Below the pieces are notes generated by a model. That model searched no databases, was not told where the DNA came from, and saw nothing but the letters and a program-made list of their open reading frames with translations. Both the position numbers and the translations under genes were made by a program. From NCBI GenBank assembly GCA_913055605.1, contig CAJXKJ010000001.1, positions 97,852 to 161,851 of the forward strand: a stretch of 64,000 nucleotides of DNA, written 5' to 3'. Of this stretch, positions 43,056-52,239 are shown piece after piece. The DNA comes from an uncultured Euryhalocaulis sp. (GTDB lineage Bacteria > Pseudomonadota > Alphaproteobacteria > Caulobacterales > Maricaulaceae). The stretch's first letter is position 1. Each line of letters begins with the position of its first letter.

Positions 43056-44444
43056 ATGACGTCCGTCAATACGGCCGGGCAGCGGCTGTTGTCGCCCGCG
43101 TACCGGCGGCGGTTCCTGTTCATCATGTTCTGCGTCTGCCTGTTCGATTTCGCGGACAGGAACGTGTTCAACGTCACCCAGGAATCGATAAAGGCGGAAT
43201 TCCAGCTCAGCGATTTCGGCATGGGCGTGCTGGCGGCCGCCTTCGCGGTGCTGTTCGCCGTGGTCGGCGTGCCCATCGGGCGCCTCGCCGACCGGCGCAA
43301 CCGCAAGGTCATCGTCGCCGCCTGCACCGCGCTTTGGTCGGCCTCCACCATGGTGTGCGGCATGGCCGGGTCCTACCTCGCCATCGCGGCCGGGCGGATC
43401 GGCGTCGGGCTGGGGGAGGCGGGCTTCACCGGCCCCGTCAGCTCCCTCGTCTCCGACCATTTCCCGCGCCGCCGCCGCGCCTCCGCCATGGGGATCATCC
43501 TGCTCGGAACGCCGGTCGGAATCCTGCTGGGCGCCAATCTCGGCGGCTGGGCGGCGGAATATCACAACTGGCGGCTGGCCTTCCTGCTGCTGGGCGCGCC
43601 CGGCCTGCTGGTCGCGCTCTGCCTGCTGATCTTCCTGCGCGAACCGCCGCGCGGCCTGGTGGACGGGATGGACGCGGCGCAGCGGCCTCCGGCCATGGGG
43701 ATGATGGCTGCGCTGGGCGTGGTCGCGCGCAATCCGGCGCTGCTCTGGATCATGATCGGGGCGCTCGCCGCCGGCTTCGGCATGACGACCGTGTCGGCCT
43801 TCCTCGCCTCCTTCCTGCGCCGCTCGCATGAGCTGTCGCCCGCCTCGGCCGGGGCGCTGTTCGGGATCATCGCCGCGATTTCCCAGTCCACGGGGTTTCT
43901 GGGCGGTGCGTTCGGCACCGACTGGCTGTCGGGGCGCGACGCGCGCTGGCCGGCCTGGGGCGCGGCCATCGGCCTGGTCTGCGCGCCGCCGCTCTACTGG
44001 CTGGGCCTGGGGGCGGACAGTACCACGATGGCGGCCCTGTGCGTGATGCTGGCCGGCGCCTCACAGGCCTGCTTCTTCACGCCCACGATCGGCATGATCC
44101 AGAACCTGACGGATACGGGCATGCGCGCCACCGGCACGGCGCTGTTCGCGATGCTGACCGTGCTCGGCGGCTATTTCTGCGCGCCGCCCACGATCGGCTT
44201 TTTCAGCGACCGCATCGCCGCGGGCATGTTCGCGCTGGGCGATTTCCCGGTCCTGTGCCCCGGCGGCGCCGCGCCGCCCGGATCGTCGCCGGAGCTGGTC
44301 GAGGCCTGCGCGGCGGCGCTGGCCGACGGGCTGCAGCAGGCGATGAGCTGGGGCGTCTCCGCTTTCCTGCTCGCCTCGGTCTGCTATCTCATCGCCTCGC
44401 GCTACATGAAGGCGTCCGCGGCGACCGACGGCGCGGAGCGCTAG
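43056..44444 (+). CDS. MFS transporter, spinster-like/aromatic compound type (copy A)
   Basis: A 462-residue, 12-segment MFS permease. I start at the ATG after AGGGGAGGCCC; the longer frame adds nine basic residues. The opening FLFIMFCVCLFDFADRNVF, the motif GRLADRRNRK between helices 2 and 3, and WRLAFLLLGAPGLL place it near the spinster/hexuronate-type MFS group. It is closely related to the second transporter about 4 kb downstream. It follows ligI by 134 bases and precedes the carotenoid oxygenase, suggesting uptake of a lignin-derived aromatic. The substrate is not known. Confidence 0.87.
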   Translation: MTSVNTAGQRLLSPAYRRRFLFIMFCVCLFDFADRNVFNVTQESIKAEFQLSDFGMGVLAAAFAVLFAVVGVPIGRLADRRNRKVIVAACTALWSASTMVCGMAGSYLAIAAGRIGVGLGEAGFTGPVSSLVSDHFPRRRRASAMGIILLGTPVGILLGANLGGWAAEYHNWRLAFLLLGAPGLLVALCLLIFLREPPRGLVDGMDAAQRPPAMGMMAALGVVARNPALLWIMIGALAAGFGMTTVSAFLASFLRRSHELSPASAGALFGIIAAISQSTGFLGGAFGTDWLSGRDARWPAWGAAIGLVCAPPLYWLGLGADSTTMAALCVMLAGASQACFFTPTIGMIQNLTDTGMRATGTALFAMLTVLGGYFCAPPTIGFFSDRIAAGMFALGDFPVLCPGGAAPPGSSPELVEACAAALADGLQQAMSWGVSAFLLASVCYLIASRYMKASAATDGAER

Positions 44445-44543
44445 CGCGTTTGACTTCGCCGCTTCTTCTGGCGGAAGGTCTGCCCAACGCCAGAGCGCGA
44501 AATAACGCGCCGGTAAGGGACGACGATCCCGGGGAGGACAATC

Positions 44544-46004
44544 ATGGAAACGACGTTTCCGGATATTCCGCTGTATCAGGGCTGGGGCCGGCCCTTGCGC
44601 ACCGAGTCCACGGTGCGCGGGCTGGAATTGATCCAGGGCAAGTTGCCGGAGGGCCTGACCGGCGCCTGGTACCGCGCCGGGCCGGACCGGCAATACGCGC
44701 CAATGCTGGGCGACGACGTCTTCATCGACGGCGAGGGCATGGCCCACATGTTCCGTTTCAAGGCGAACGGCCAGGTGGACTATGTCAGCCGCTGGGTCCG
44801 CACCGAACGCTACAAGCGGCAGGAGGACGCCGGGCGCAGCCTCTTCGGCCGCTACCGCAACCGCTACACCAATCATGAAAGCGTGGCGGGCGTGTCCAAC
44901 GGCGCCGCCAACACCACCGCGATCTTCCACGCTGGCAAGCTGCTGGTGCTGAAGGAAGACGATCTGCCCTACGAGCTGGACCCGGACACGCTGCAGACGC
45001 GCGGCCAGACCGACTATGACGGACAGGTCAAAGCGGTCAGCATGACCGCCCACCCCAAGGTCGATACGGTCCGTGACGCGCTCTATACCTTCTCCTACCA
45101 GGCCAAGGGCGACGCCACGACCGACATCGTGTTCTACGAGATCGACGGCGACGGCCGGGTGGTGGACGAGATCTGGTTCAACATGCCCTATGCGGCCTGC
45201 GTCCACGATTTCGCGGTGACGGAGGATTACGCGGTCTTCCCCTTCTTCCCGCTGATCACCGACCTGGATCACATCAAGGCGGGCGGGACCTATTATCAGT
45301 GGAATCCGGATGAGGAGACGGTGGTCGCCGTGGTGAAGCGCGGCGGGACGGCCGACGACATCAAATGGTTCCGCGGTCCCGCGACCAGCGCCGGCCACAT
45401 GATGAACGCCTATCAGGACGGCACGAAGGTCCATCTGGATCTGTGCCTGTACGAGGGCAATTGCTTCCCCTTCTTCAAGACGCCGGAGGGGGTGGAGACC
45501 GAACCCGTCCCGCCGATCCTGACGCGCATGACCTTCGACCTCGCGCGCAACGACGAGGGCTTCGACAAGGCGCCCGTCATGCCCGTGCCGTGCGAAATGC
45601 CCCGCACCGACGAACGCTATCAGGGCCGGCCCTATCGCAACGGCTTCGCCATCGTCCGCAACCCGCAGGACGGCACCAGCGGCATCGGCCATGTCGACGT
45701 GACCACCGGCGCGCTGAAGATGTGGAAGCCGGGCGAGGCGGCCGGCGTGCAGGAGCCGCAATTCGTCCCCCGCACGCCGGACTCCCCCGAAGGCGACGGC
45801 TGGCTGCTGGTCATCGTCAACCGGCTGGAGGAGGGGCACAGCGACCTCGCCGTGCTGGACGCGCAGGATATCGAGGCCGGTCCCGTCGCCCTGTTCCGCA
45901 TGCCCGTGCGCGTGCGCTCCACCTTCCACGGCATGTGGACGCCGGAAGAGACGCTGCAGAGCGGACACTATTCTCAGGGCCGCCCGCAGGATCACGCGGC
46001 ATGA
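44544..46004 (+). CDS. Carotenoid oxygenase family, lignostilbene dioxygenase-like
   Basis: A 486-residue non-haem iron dioxygenase of the carotenoid cleavage family. Four iron-binding histidines are in place: H170 (TAHPK), H221 (VHDFA), H285 (AGHMMNAY) and H462 (TFHGMW). K137 (VLKED) and Y104 (FGRYRN) sit where lignostilbene dioxygenases carry the Lys and Tyr that bind the phenolic hydroxyl, as I recall from LsdA/NOV1. So cleavage of a stilbene C=C bond to two aromatic aldehydes is likelier than carotenoid cleavage. In SYK-6, lsdA directly follows ligK-ligU-ligI; here a transporter gene lies between. It overlaps the next gene (ATGA). Confidence 0.88.
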   Translation: METTFPDIPLYQGWGRPLRTESTVRGLELIQGKLPEGLTGAWYRAGPDRQYAPMLGDDVFIDGEGMAHMFRFKANGQVDYVSRWVRTERYKRQEDAGRSLFGRYRNRYTNHESVAGVSNGAANTTAIFHAGKLLVLKEDDLPYELDPDTLQTRGQTDYDGQVKAVSMTAHPKVDTVRDALYTFSYQAKGDATTDIVFYEIDGDGRVVDEIWFNMPYAACVHDFAVTEDYAVFPFFPLITDLDHIKAGGTYYQWNPDEETVVAVVKRGGTADDIKWFRGPATSAGHMMNAYQDGTKVHLDLCLYEGNCFPFFKTPEGVETEPVPPILTRMTFDLARNDEGFDKAPVMPVPCEMPRTDERYQGRPYRNGFAIVRNPQDGTSGIGHVDVTTGALKMWKPGEAAGVQEPQFVPRTPDSPEGDGWLLVIVNRLEEGHSDLAVLDAQDIEAGPVALFRMPVRVRSTFHGMWTPEETLQSGHYSQGRPQDHAA

Positions 46005-46531
46005 GCACGGTCTGGCCCGAAGGCGTCCCGGCGCGCATGCCGGCGCAGGACCGCGCCGATATCGAGGAAGTCTATTCCCGCTATGCCTGGGGGATCGACC
46101 TGGCCGATCTGGACATGGCGCTGTCCGCCTTCGCGGACGACGCCTGGTTCGACCATCTGTGGCAGGGCCGGGTGCAGGGCCACGAGGCGATCGCGGAAAA
46201 TCTGAAATCGCTCTGGTACGACCGCCAGCACTGGTGGTTCGGCCGCCAGCATCTGTTCAATCACTTCATCATGACGCCGACCGAAACCGGCGCGGACGTC
46301 CGCTGCTTCTTCCAGATCGTCCAGTACAGCGTCGACTACAACACCAGCTTCCTGTTCGGCATCGGCACGCGGCAGGACGAGCTGGTGAAGCTGGGCGAGG
46401 ACTGGAAATTCCAGTCGCTGAAGGTCAACGCCTGGCGCAGCCGCGACGACGTGCCCTGGCAGGGCGAGATGAAGCTGGCGGCCCGCCCGGTGACGCCGCA
46501 GGGCGCCGGTCAGCTCGACCCGAAAAAATGA
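46001..46531 (+). CDS. SnoaL/NTF2-like protein
   Basis: A 176-residue protein with the NTF2-like fold used by SnoaL-type enzymes and ring-hydroxylase small subunits. It opens with AQDRADIEEVYSRYAWGIDLADLDMALSAFADDAWFDH, the usual first helix and strand, and contains HLFNHFIMTPTETGADVRCFFQIV. No iron-sulfur partner is present. ATGA overlaps at both ends tie it to the dioxygenase before and the alcohol dehydrogenase after. It may be an isomerase, hydratase or lyase on a phenolic product; the reaction is not readable from sequence. Confidence 0.83.
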   Translation: MSTVWPEGVPARMPAQDRADIEEVYSRYAWGIDLADLDMALSAFADDAWFDHLWQGRVQGHEAIAENLKSLWYDRQHWWFGRQHLFNHFIMTPTETGADVRCFFQIVQYSVDYNTSFLFGIGTRQDELVKLGEDWKFQSLKVNAWRSRDDVPWQGEMKLAARPVTPQGAGQLDPKK

Positions 46532-47640
46532 GGACCGAGGCGGCGATCTCCCGCGACGGGGCGCCTGCGCCGGTGATCGAGCCGGTGGATCTGGCGGACC
46601 CCCGCCCGGGCGAAATCCTCGTCCGCATCGCCGCCACGGGAATCTGCCACACCGATCTCGGCTGCCATTCGGGCCGTGGCATGCCCGTGCCCAAGCCGGT
46701 CGTGCTGGGCCATGAGGGCGCGGGCGTGGTGGAGACTGTGGGGGAGGGCGTGAGCGATCTGGCGCCCGGCGATCATGTCGTCCTGTCCGGCGCCTCCTGC
46801 GGCGAGTGCGCAAGCTGCCGCGCCAACCGCCCGACCTATTGCCGTCAGGCGATCCGGCTCTGTTTCGGCGGCGCGCGCGCCGACGGCACCACGCCGCTCA
46901 GCCAGGACGGAGACAGCCTGCATGGCGCTTTCTTCGGCCAGTCCAGCTTCGCCCGTCACGTAATCGCGCCGGCGCGCAGCGCGGTGAAAATCCCCGCCGA
47001 CATGCCGCTGCACCTGGCCGCGCCCCTGGGCTGCGGCGTCATCACCGGCGCGGGCGCGGTGATCGAGGCGTTCGGCCTGCGCCCCGGCCAGTCCATCGCG
47101 GTGTTCGGCGCGGGCGGGGTCGGGCTTTCCGCCGTCATGGCCGCGCACCTGTCCGGCGCTGGGGCCATCGCCGTCGTCGATCTGAAAAACGACCGGCTGG
47201 CGCTGGCCAAGGAGCTCGGCGCGACGGACGCGGTCCCGGCGGGGGACGGCGCGGCCGATGCGCTGGCCGCGATCCGGCCGCAGGGCTTCGACTATGTCCT
47301 GAACACCACCTTCGTGCCGCAGGTCTTCGATCAGGCGCTGGCGGTCCTGGCGCCGGAGGGGACGTGCGGCTTCGTCACCGCCCCGCGTGGCGACTGGTCG
47401 CCGGACATGCTGCGCCTGTTGTCGGGCGGGCGGAAGCTGAAGGGCATTCTCGGCGGCGACGCCGCCCCGCGCAGCTTCCTGCCCCTCATCGTGGAGGCCT
47501 GGCGCCAGGGCCGCTTCCCGCTGGAGCGGCTGGTGCGCGCCTATCCGTTCGAACGCATCGCCGACGCCTTCGCGGACTTCGCGGCCGGCGCGGCGATCAA
47601 ACCCGTGCTCTTGATGGAAAAGGAAATGCAGAATGGGTGA
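46528..47640 (+). CDS. Zinc-dependent aryl-alcohol dehydrogenase-like MDR enzyme
   Basis: A 370-residue medium-chain alcohol dehydrogenase. The catalytic zinc region is ATGICHTDLGCHSG (C40, with HE in GHEGAG at about 61-66). The structural zinc cysteines are CGECASCRANRPTYC near 91-105. The Rossmann motif is GAGGVGLSA near 194-202, followed by D at the end of strand 2, indicating NAD. The sequence resembles benzyl/aryl-alcohol dehydrogenases such as XylB. The ATG overlaps the previous stop codon (ATGA), which fixes the start; the longer frame is a shadow. It could interconvert aromatic alcohols and aldehydes around the stilbene cleavage step. Confidence 0.9.
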   Translation: MRTEAAISRDGAPAPVIEPVDLADPRPGEILVRIAATGICHTDLGCHSGRGMPVPKPVVLGHEGAGVVETVGEGVSDLAPGDHVVLSGASCGECASCRANRPTYCRQAIRLCFGGARADGTTPLSQDGDSLHGAFFGQSSFARHVIAPARSAVKIPADMPLHLAAPLGCGVITGAGAVIEAFGLRPGQSIAVFGAGGVGLSAVMAAHLSGAGAIAVVDLKNDRLALAKELGATDAVPAGDGAADALAAIRPQGFDYVLNTTFVPQVFDQALAVLAPEGTCGFVTAPRGDWSPDMLRLLSGGRKLKGILGGDAAPRSFLPLIVEAWRQGRFPLERLVRAYPFERIADAFADFAAGAAIKPVLLMEKEMQNG

Positions 47641-48523
47641 GTTGCTGGACCAGGTCCGGGGTTTCGGCCTGGAGTTCTCGCCGCAGCAGATCGAAAAGAC
47701 CTTCGCGCTGTACGCCCCGCACATCGTCCGGCCGACGCCGGACGTGGCGAAAGTCACGCGCGACGTCCAATACGGTCCGGACGAACGCAACCGGCTGGAC
47801 ATTTTCGCTCCGGCCGGCGGGGCCAGCGGCGCGCCGGTTCTGGTCTATGTCCATGGCGGCGGCTTCGTGCAGGGCGACAAGGGCGCGCCCGACGCGCCCT
47901 TCTACAACAATGTCGGCGCCTGGGCGGCGAAACAGGGCTGGGTCGGGATCACCATGACCTACCGGCTCGCGCCCGCGCACACCTGGCCGGCGGGCAGCCG
48001 GGATGTCGCCGCCGCCGTCCACTGGATCCGGGACAATATCGCCGCCCATGGCGGCGACCGGGACAAGCTTGTCCTGATGGGCCATTCGGCCGGCGGCGCG
48101 CATGTCTCCGGCTATCTGGCGCATCCGGATCTGCGCGACGAGGCCAGCGAATATCTGAAGGGCGCGGTGCTGGTCAGCGGCATCTATGACGTCCAGCATT
48201 CCGACCAGAACAAGTTCGCCATCGCCTATTACGGCGATGACGAGACGGTCTATCCCAGCCAGTCCCACGTGCCGGGCCTGGGGGAGACGGACGTGCCGCT
48301 GATGCTGGCGCTGGCCGAGTTCGACCCGGCCGAGTTCCACCGCCTGGCCGCCCACGCCGTGATGGCCTGCGCCAATGAAAAGGGCGCCTGGCCGCCCTTC
48401 CACTGGCTGGCCGGTCACAACCATCTGTCGCCGATCGCCCAGATCGGCTGCGGCGAAGACACGCTCGGCCCGCTGATCGTCGACCAGTTGACCGGACCGC
48501 GCGGATGGCTTGCCGCCCGATAG
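47633..48523 (+). CDS. Alpha/beta hydrolase, hormone-sensitive-lipase family
   Basis: A 296-residue esterase-type hydrolase. The oxyanion motif HGGG is at 74-77, the nucleophile elbow GHSAGG gives S152, and the catalytic acid and histidine lie in the C-terminal third (a His in AGHNHLS, about 262-266). There is no signal peptide. It is a family IV (HSL-like) carboxylesterase by motif. It overlaps the alcohol dehydrogenase by eight bases and closes a four-gene overlapping set, so it may hydrolyse an aromatic ester or lactone. The substrate is unknown. Confidence 0.9.
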   Translation: MGELLDQVRGFGLEFSPQQIEKTFALYAPHIVRPTPDVAKVTRDVQYGPDERNRLDIFAPAGGASGAPVLVYVHGGGFVQGDKGAPDAPFYNNVGAWAAKQGWVGITMTYRLAPAHTWPAGSRDVAAAVHWIRDNIAAHGGDRDKLVLMGHSAGGAHVSGYLAHPDLRDEASEYLKGAVLVSGIYDVQHSDQNKFAIAYYGDDETVYPSQSHVPGLGETDVPLMLALAEFDPAEFHRLAAHAVMACANEKGAWPPFHWLAGHNHLSPIAQIGCGEDTLGPLIVDQLTGPRGWLAAR

Positions 48524-48595
48524 GGGGCGCGGGCACACTGCGCTGAAACGGGCACACCGCCGCACACAACAATGGCGGGGCCCAGGGGAGGAGAC

Positions 48596-50026
48596 ATGTC
48601 GGACCATACGTCCGAGGAACAGCGCCTGCTGTCCGGCGGCTATCGCGCGCGCTTCCTGTTCATCATGTTCTGGGTGTGCCTGTTCGATTTCGCGGACAGG
48701 ACGGTGTTCAACGTCACCCAGGATTCCATCAAGGCCGAGTTCGGCCTGACGGATTTCGAGATCGGCATCCTGGGCGGCGCCGCCTTCGCCGCGCTCTATT
48801 CGGTCGTCGGCGTCCCCATCGGGCGGCTGGCGGAGCGGGTCAGCCGTGTTCGCATCATCGCGGTCTGCACCGCCTTGTGGTCGGTCTCCACCGTCATCTC
48901 CGGCACTGCGGGCAATTATCTGGCGCTGGCGCTGGGCCGGGTCGGCGTCGGCCTGGGCGAGGCGGGGTTCATGGGCCCGGTCAGCTCGTTGGTCTCCGAC
49001 CTCTTCCCCTCGCGCAAGCGCGCCTCGCGCATGGCGCTGATCATCCTCGGCACGCCGACCGGCGTGTTTCTGGGCGCCAATGTCGGCGGCTGGGCGGCGC
49101 AGGCCCATGACTGGCGCCTGGCCTTTATCCTGCTGGGCGCGCCGGGCCTGATCGTGGCGGCCTGCGTCCTGCTGTTCCTGCGCGAGCCGTCGCGCGGTCT
49201 GGTCGACAACCTGCCGAAATCGCCGTCGCCGCCGCCGAATTTCGGCGCCTTCCTGCGCCATGTCGCGGCCACGCCCGCGCTGCGCTACGTCATTCTGGCG
49301 GGCGGCATTTCCGGCTTCGGCGTCACCTCGATCTCGACGTTTCTTGCGCCCTTCCTGGCGCGCTCGCACGATCTGCCGCCGGGCGTGGCGGGCAGCCTGT
49401 TCGGCACCATCACCGCCATCGCGCTCGGCACGGGATTTATCGTGGGAAGTTTCGGCACCGACTGGCTGTCGAATAAAGACCGGCGCTGGTCGGCCTGGGG
49501 CGCCTGTATCGGCGTTCTGTGCGCGCCCTTCCTGTACTGGGCGGGCCTGACCTCGGACAATCTGACGGCCGCCTCGATCCTGTTCACGCTGGCCGGGGCC
49601 TCGCTGATGTCGTTCTACGGGCCGACCATCGGCATGATCCAGAACCTGTCCCATCCGCGCATGCGGGCGACGGCGGCCTCGCTCTTCACCATGCTCTACG
49701 CTCTGTGCGGCTATTTCCTGGGGCCGCCGCTGATCGGCTTCCTCAGCGACGTGTTCGCCCAGCAGAGCTTCGCGCTCGGCGATTTCGCCGCGATGTGTCC
49801 GGGCGGCGTCGCGCCGGACGGCGCCTCGGCGGACCTCGTCGCCGCCTGCGGCGCCTCGCTGGCCGGCGGGCTTCAGCGCGCGCTGATGGTGGCCGTGTGC
49901 GCCTTCTTCATCGCCGCGACCTGTTTCTTCCTGGCCTCGCGCACCATCCGCCGCGACATCTATCTGGACGAAGGCGCGCCGACGGCGACGCCGGGCGTTC
50001 AGCAGGCCGGTCCGAAGAACGTCTAG
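48596..50026 (+). CDS. MFS transporter, spinster-like/aromatic compound type (copy B)
   Basis: A 476-residue MFS permease and close paralogue of the transporter upstream. Shared stretches include FLFIMFWVCLFDFADRTVFN, the GRVGVGLGEAGFMGPVSSLVSD segment and PTIGMIQNLSHPRMRATAASLF. I start at the ATG after GGGGAGGAGAC, eight codons inside the longest frame. The two paralogues bracket the dioxygenase/dehydrogenase/hydrolase set, so each may import a different relative of the same aromatic family. It ends six bases from the convergent GMC oxidoreductase gene. Confidence 0.87.
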   Translation: MSDHTSEEQRLLSGGYRARFLFIMFWVCLFDFADRTVFNVTQDSIKAEFGLTDFEIGILGGAAFAALYSVVGVPIGRLAERVSRVRIIAVCTALWSVSTVISGTAGNYLALALGRVGVGLGEAGFMGPVSSLVSDLFPSRKRASRMALIILGTPTGVFLGANVGGWAAQAHDWRLAFILLGAPGLIVAACVLLFLREPSRGLVDNLPKSPSPPPNFGAFLRHVAATPALRYVILAGGISGFGVTSISTFLAPFLARSHDLPPGVAGSLFGTITAIALGTGFIVGSFGTDWLSNKDRRWSAWGACIGVLCAPFLYWAGLTSDNLTAASILFTLAGASLMSFYGPTIGMIQNLSHPRMRATAASLFTMLYALCGYFLGPPLIGFLSDVFAQQSFALGDFAAMCPGGVAPDGASADLVAACGASLAGGLQRALMVAVCAFFIAATCFFLASRTIRRDIYLDEGAPTATPGVQQAGPKNV

Positions 50027-50032
50027 GGTCGC

Positions 50033-51691
50033 TTAGGCGGCGTCCGCTGCGCGCGGGTCCTCGCGGGGCAGGGTGCGGCCCTTTATCAGGTCGGCCGCGC
50101 GCTCGGCGATCATGATGGTCGGCGCGTTGGTGTTGCCGCCCGGCAGGTCTGGCATGACAGAGGCGTCGATCACGCGCAGCCCCTCCATCCCGTGCACGCG
50201 CAGATCCGGCCCGACCACCGCCGCCGGGCCCACGCCCATCGCGCAGGTGCCGACCGGGTGCTGGTTCACCGCCGCATTGGCGCGGATGTGTTCGTCCAGC
50301 GCGTCGTCGTCGTCCACGCCCTCGCCGGGCAGGATCTCGTCGCCCGCCAGCTCCGCCATCGGGCCGCACTTGTAGACCTTGCGTGACAGGCGGATGCCCG
50401 CCCGCGCGGTGGCGAGGTCCGCGGGGTCGGAAAATAAATTCAGCTGGATCGCGGGCGCCGCCGCGGCGTCCGCCGATTTCAGCTTCAGCCAGCCGCGGCT
50501 GTGCGGGTGCAGAAGGATGACGTCGCCGCCGAAAATATTCTGCACCGGCTTTTTCAGGAACGGCCCCCACAGATCGGCGAAGATCGACACCGGGTTGGAC
50601 CACAACTGGACGTCCGGCTGCGCCAGGCGCGGATCGGTGCGCAGGATGAAATTGGCGCTGTTCACCTGACGGCTGAACGGCCCGCCGCCGCCGAACTGCC
50701 AACGCAGCACGTTCAGCGCCGCCCGATCGATGCGCAGCTGGCGCAGGAAGGTCTTGTCGGTATTGGCCGCGATCACCAGCGGCACGTGGTGATGCTCCTG
50801 CAGATTCTGGCCGACGCCGGGCAGGTCGTGCGCGACCTTGATCCCCATCTCCCGCAAATGTCCGCCCGGGCCGATGCCCGACAGCATCAGAAGCTGGGGC
50901 GACTGATACGTCCCGCCGCAGACCAGCACCTCGCGGCGCGCGTTGACCGTCGTCTCCGCGCCGCCCTGCGTATAGACCACGCCGGTCGCCCGCTTGCCGT
51001 CCAGCGCGATGCGGCTGGCCGGGGCGTTCGTGATGACGGTCAGGTTCGGGCGGTCCATCGCCGGCTTCAGATAGGCGGTCCAGCTGCTGACGCGCCGCCC
51101 CTTCGGGTCGATGGTCAGCTCGCCCAGCGTGACGCCTTCTTCCTGTTCGCCGTGGATGTCCTCGGTCACCGGATAGCCGCAGGCCCGCGCGCTCTCCATC
51201 ACCGCGTCGTGCAGCAGCCAGGATTTGGCGTTGGGCACCACATGCATTGGCCCGTCGCCGCCATGATACGGGCCGGCGTCGCGCCAGCTCGTCTCCATCC
51301 GTTTGAAATAGGGCAGCACGTCGGCATAGGACCAGCCGCCATTCCCCATCTGGGCCCAGCGGTCATAGTCGCGGCTGTGCCCGCGCATATAGAACATGCC
51401 GTTGATGCTGCTGGACCCGCCCAGCATCCGCCCGCGCGGAAGCATGATCTGCCGGCCGTTCAGATGCGGCTCCGGCTCGGTCATATAGGTGTGGCTGTAT
51501 TTCGGGTTGAACAGCGCCTTCAGCATGCCCAGCGGCATGCGGATCAGGAAATCGTCCGCCGTCGCTCCGCCGGCCTCCAGCAGCGCTACGCTGACCTTCG
51601 GGTCCTCGCTCAGCCGCGCGGCCAGAACCGCTCCGGCGGAACCTGCGCCGACGATCACATAGTCGAACGCGTCCGGCGTCCCGCCGCTCAT
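50033..51691 (-). CDS. GMC-family FAD oxidoreductase
   Basis: A 552-residue glucose-methanol-choline oxidoreductase. The FAD-binding motif [16 protein letters not shown] is at about 12-27, the GMC signature [16 protein letters not shown] is near 92-107, and the second signature [16 protein letters not shown] is near 255-270. The catalytic His is in [11 protein letters not shown] near 480. It most resembles choline/alcohol dehydrogenases of the proteobacterial type, but the alcohol substrate is unknown. It starts nine bases after the DUF3237 gene, and these two with the DadA-like gene seem to be one unit. Confidence 0.92.
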   Translation of the reverse strand: MSGGTPDAFDYVIVGAGSAGAVLAARLSEDPKVSVALLEAGGATADDFLIRMPLGMLKALFNPKYSHTYMTEPEPHLNGRQIMLPRGRMLGGSSSINGMFYMRGHSRDYDRWAQMGNGGWSYADVLPYFKRMETSWRDAGPYHGGDGPMHVVPNAKSWLLHDAVMESARACGYPVTEDIHGEQEEGVTLGELTIDPKGRRVSSWTAYLKPAMDRPNLTVITNAPASRIALDGKRATGVVYTQGGAETTVNARREVLVCGGTYQSPQLLMLSGIGPGGHLREMGIKVAHDLPGVGQNLQEHHHVPLVIAANTDKTFLRQLRIDRAALNVLRWQFGGGGPFSRQVNSANFILRTDPRLAQPDVQLWSNPVSIFADLWGPFLKKPVQNIFGGDVILLHPHSRGWLKLKSADAAAAPAIQLNLFSDPADLATARAGIRLSRKVYKCGPMAELAGDEILPGEGVDDDDALDEHIRANAAVNQHPVGTCAMGVGPAAVVGPDLRVHGMEGLRVIDASVMPDLPGGNTNAPTIMIAERAADLIKGRTLPREDPRAADAA

Positions 51692-51700
51692 CGCCGCGCC

Positions 51701-52171
51701 CTAGACGACGGCGTAATAGCGGAACAGGGAGTGGTCCGGGTCGCGCCGGCGCTCGCCCGCGGCGACGAACACGGTGCGCATCATCCAGTCGTGCACGCCG
51801 TGCTCCACGCGGAATTGCGGGGTGAACTTGAAATAGGCCGGCTGCTCCAGCCCCTGGTCGTTCTCGCCGCCGCCGCCGCTGATCAGGTATCCGGTGCCGT
51901 GGATATAGATCATCGTGCCGTCGTCGGCCTGCAGCATGTAGTGCGTGTTCAGCTCCAGCACGCCGTCGTCGCGCATGATCGCGAAATCGCCGCCGGAATG
52001 GGGCACGACTTTGCCGTTCAGGCGCGGCCCGGTGATCGTCCCGCCATGCGGCGGGGTGTAGCCGTGTCGGCCGCCGCCGGACATCGCCTGGGACAGCATC
52101 CGGTCGGCGCCGAAATCCACCCGGATGTCGAATGCGTGCTCCAGCCGCGCTGAAAGGAAATCGTCGGCCAT
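51701..52171 (-). CDS. DUF3237-family protein
   Basis: A 156-residue cytoplasmic protein of the DUF3237 family, a beta-barrel domain. Landmarks are GPRLNGKVVPHSGGDFAIMRDDGVLELNTHYMLQADDGTMIYIHGTGY and the closing YFKFTPQFRVEHGVHDWMMRTVFVAAGERR. The family has no settled function, but it often sits beside oxidoreductases for aromatic or terpenoid compounds. Here it lies directly before a GMC oxidoreductase. It may act as an isomerase, binding protein or lactonase; none can be claimed. Confidence 0.88.
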   Translation of the reverse strand: MADDFLSARLEHAFDIRVDFGADRMLSQAMSGGGRHGYTPPHGGTITGPRLNGKVVPHSGGDFAIMRDDGVLELNTHYMLQADDGTMIYIHGTGYLISGGGGENDQGLEQPAYFKFTPQFRVEHGVHDWMMRTVFVAAGERRRDPDHSLFRYYAVV

Positions 52172-52239
52172 GGTCTGATCCTCCCGTTATCGCCCGTCCC
52201 GGCGCTTGGCCGGACCTTAGCGGGCGGGAAGAGGGGAAT

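Noticed and set aside
43056..50026. Paired MFS genes as flanks of a composite mobile element
   Set aside because: They are intact transporters in the same orientation; no transposase, terminal inverted repeats or target duplications were seen.
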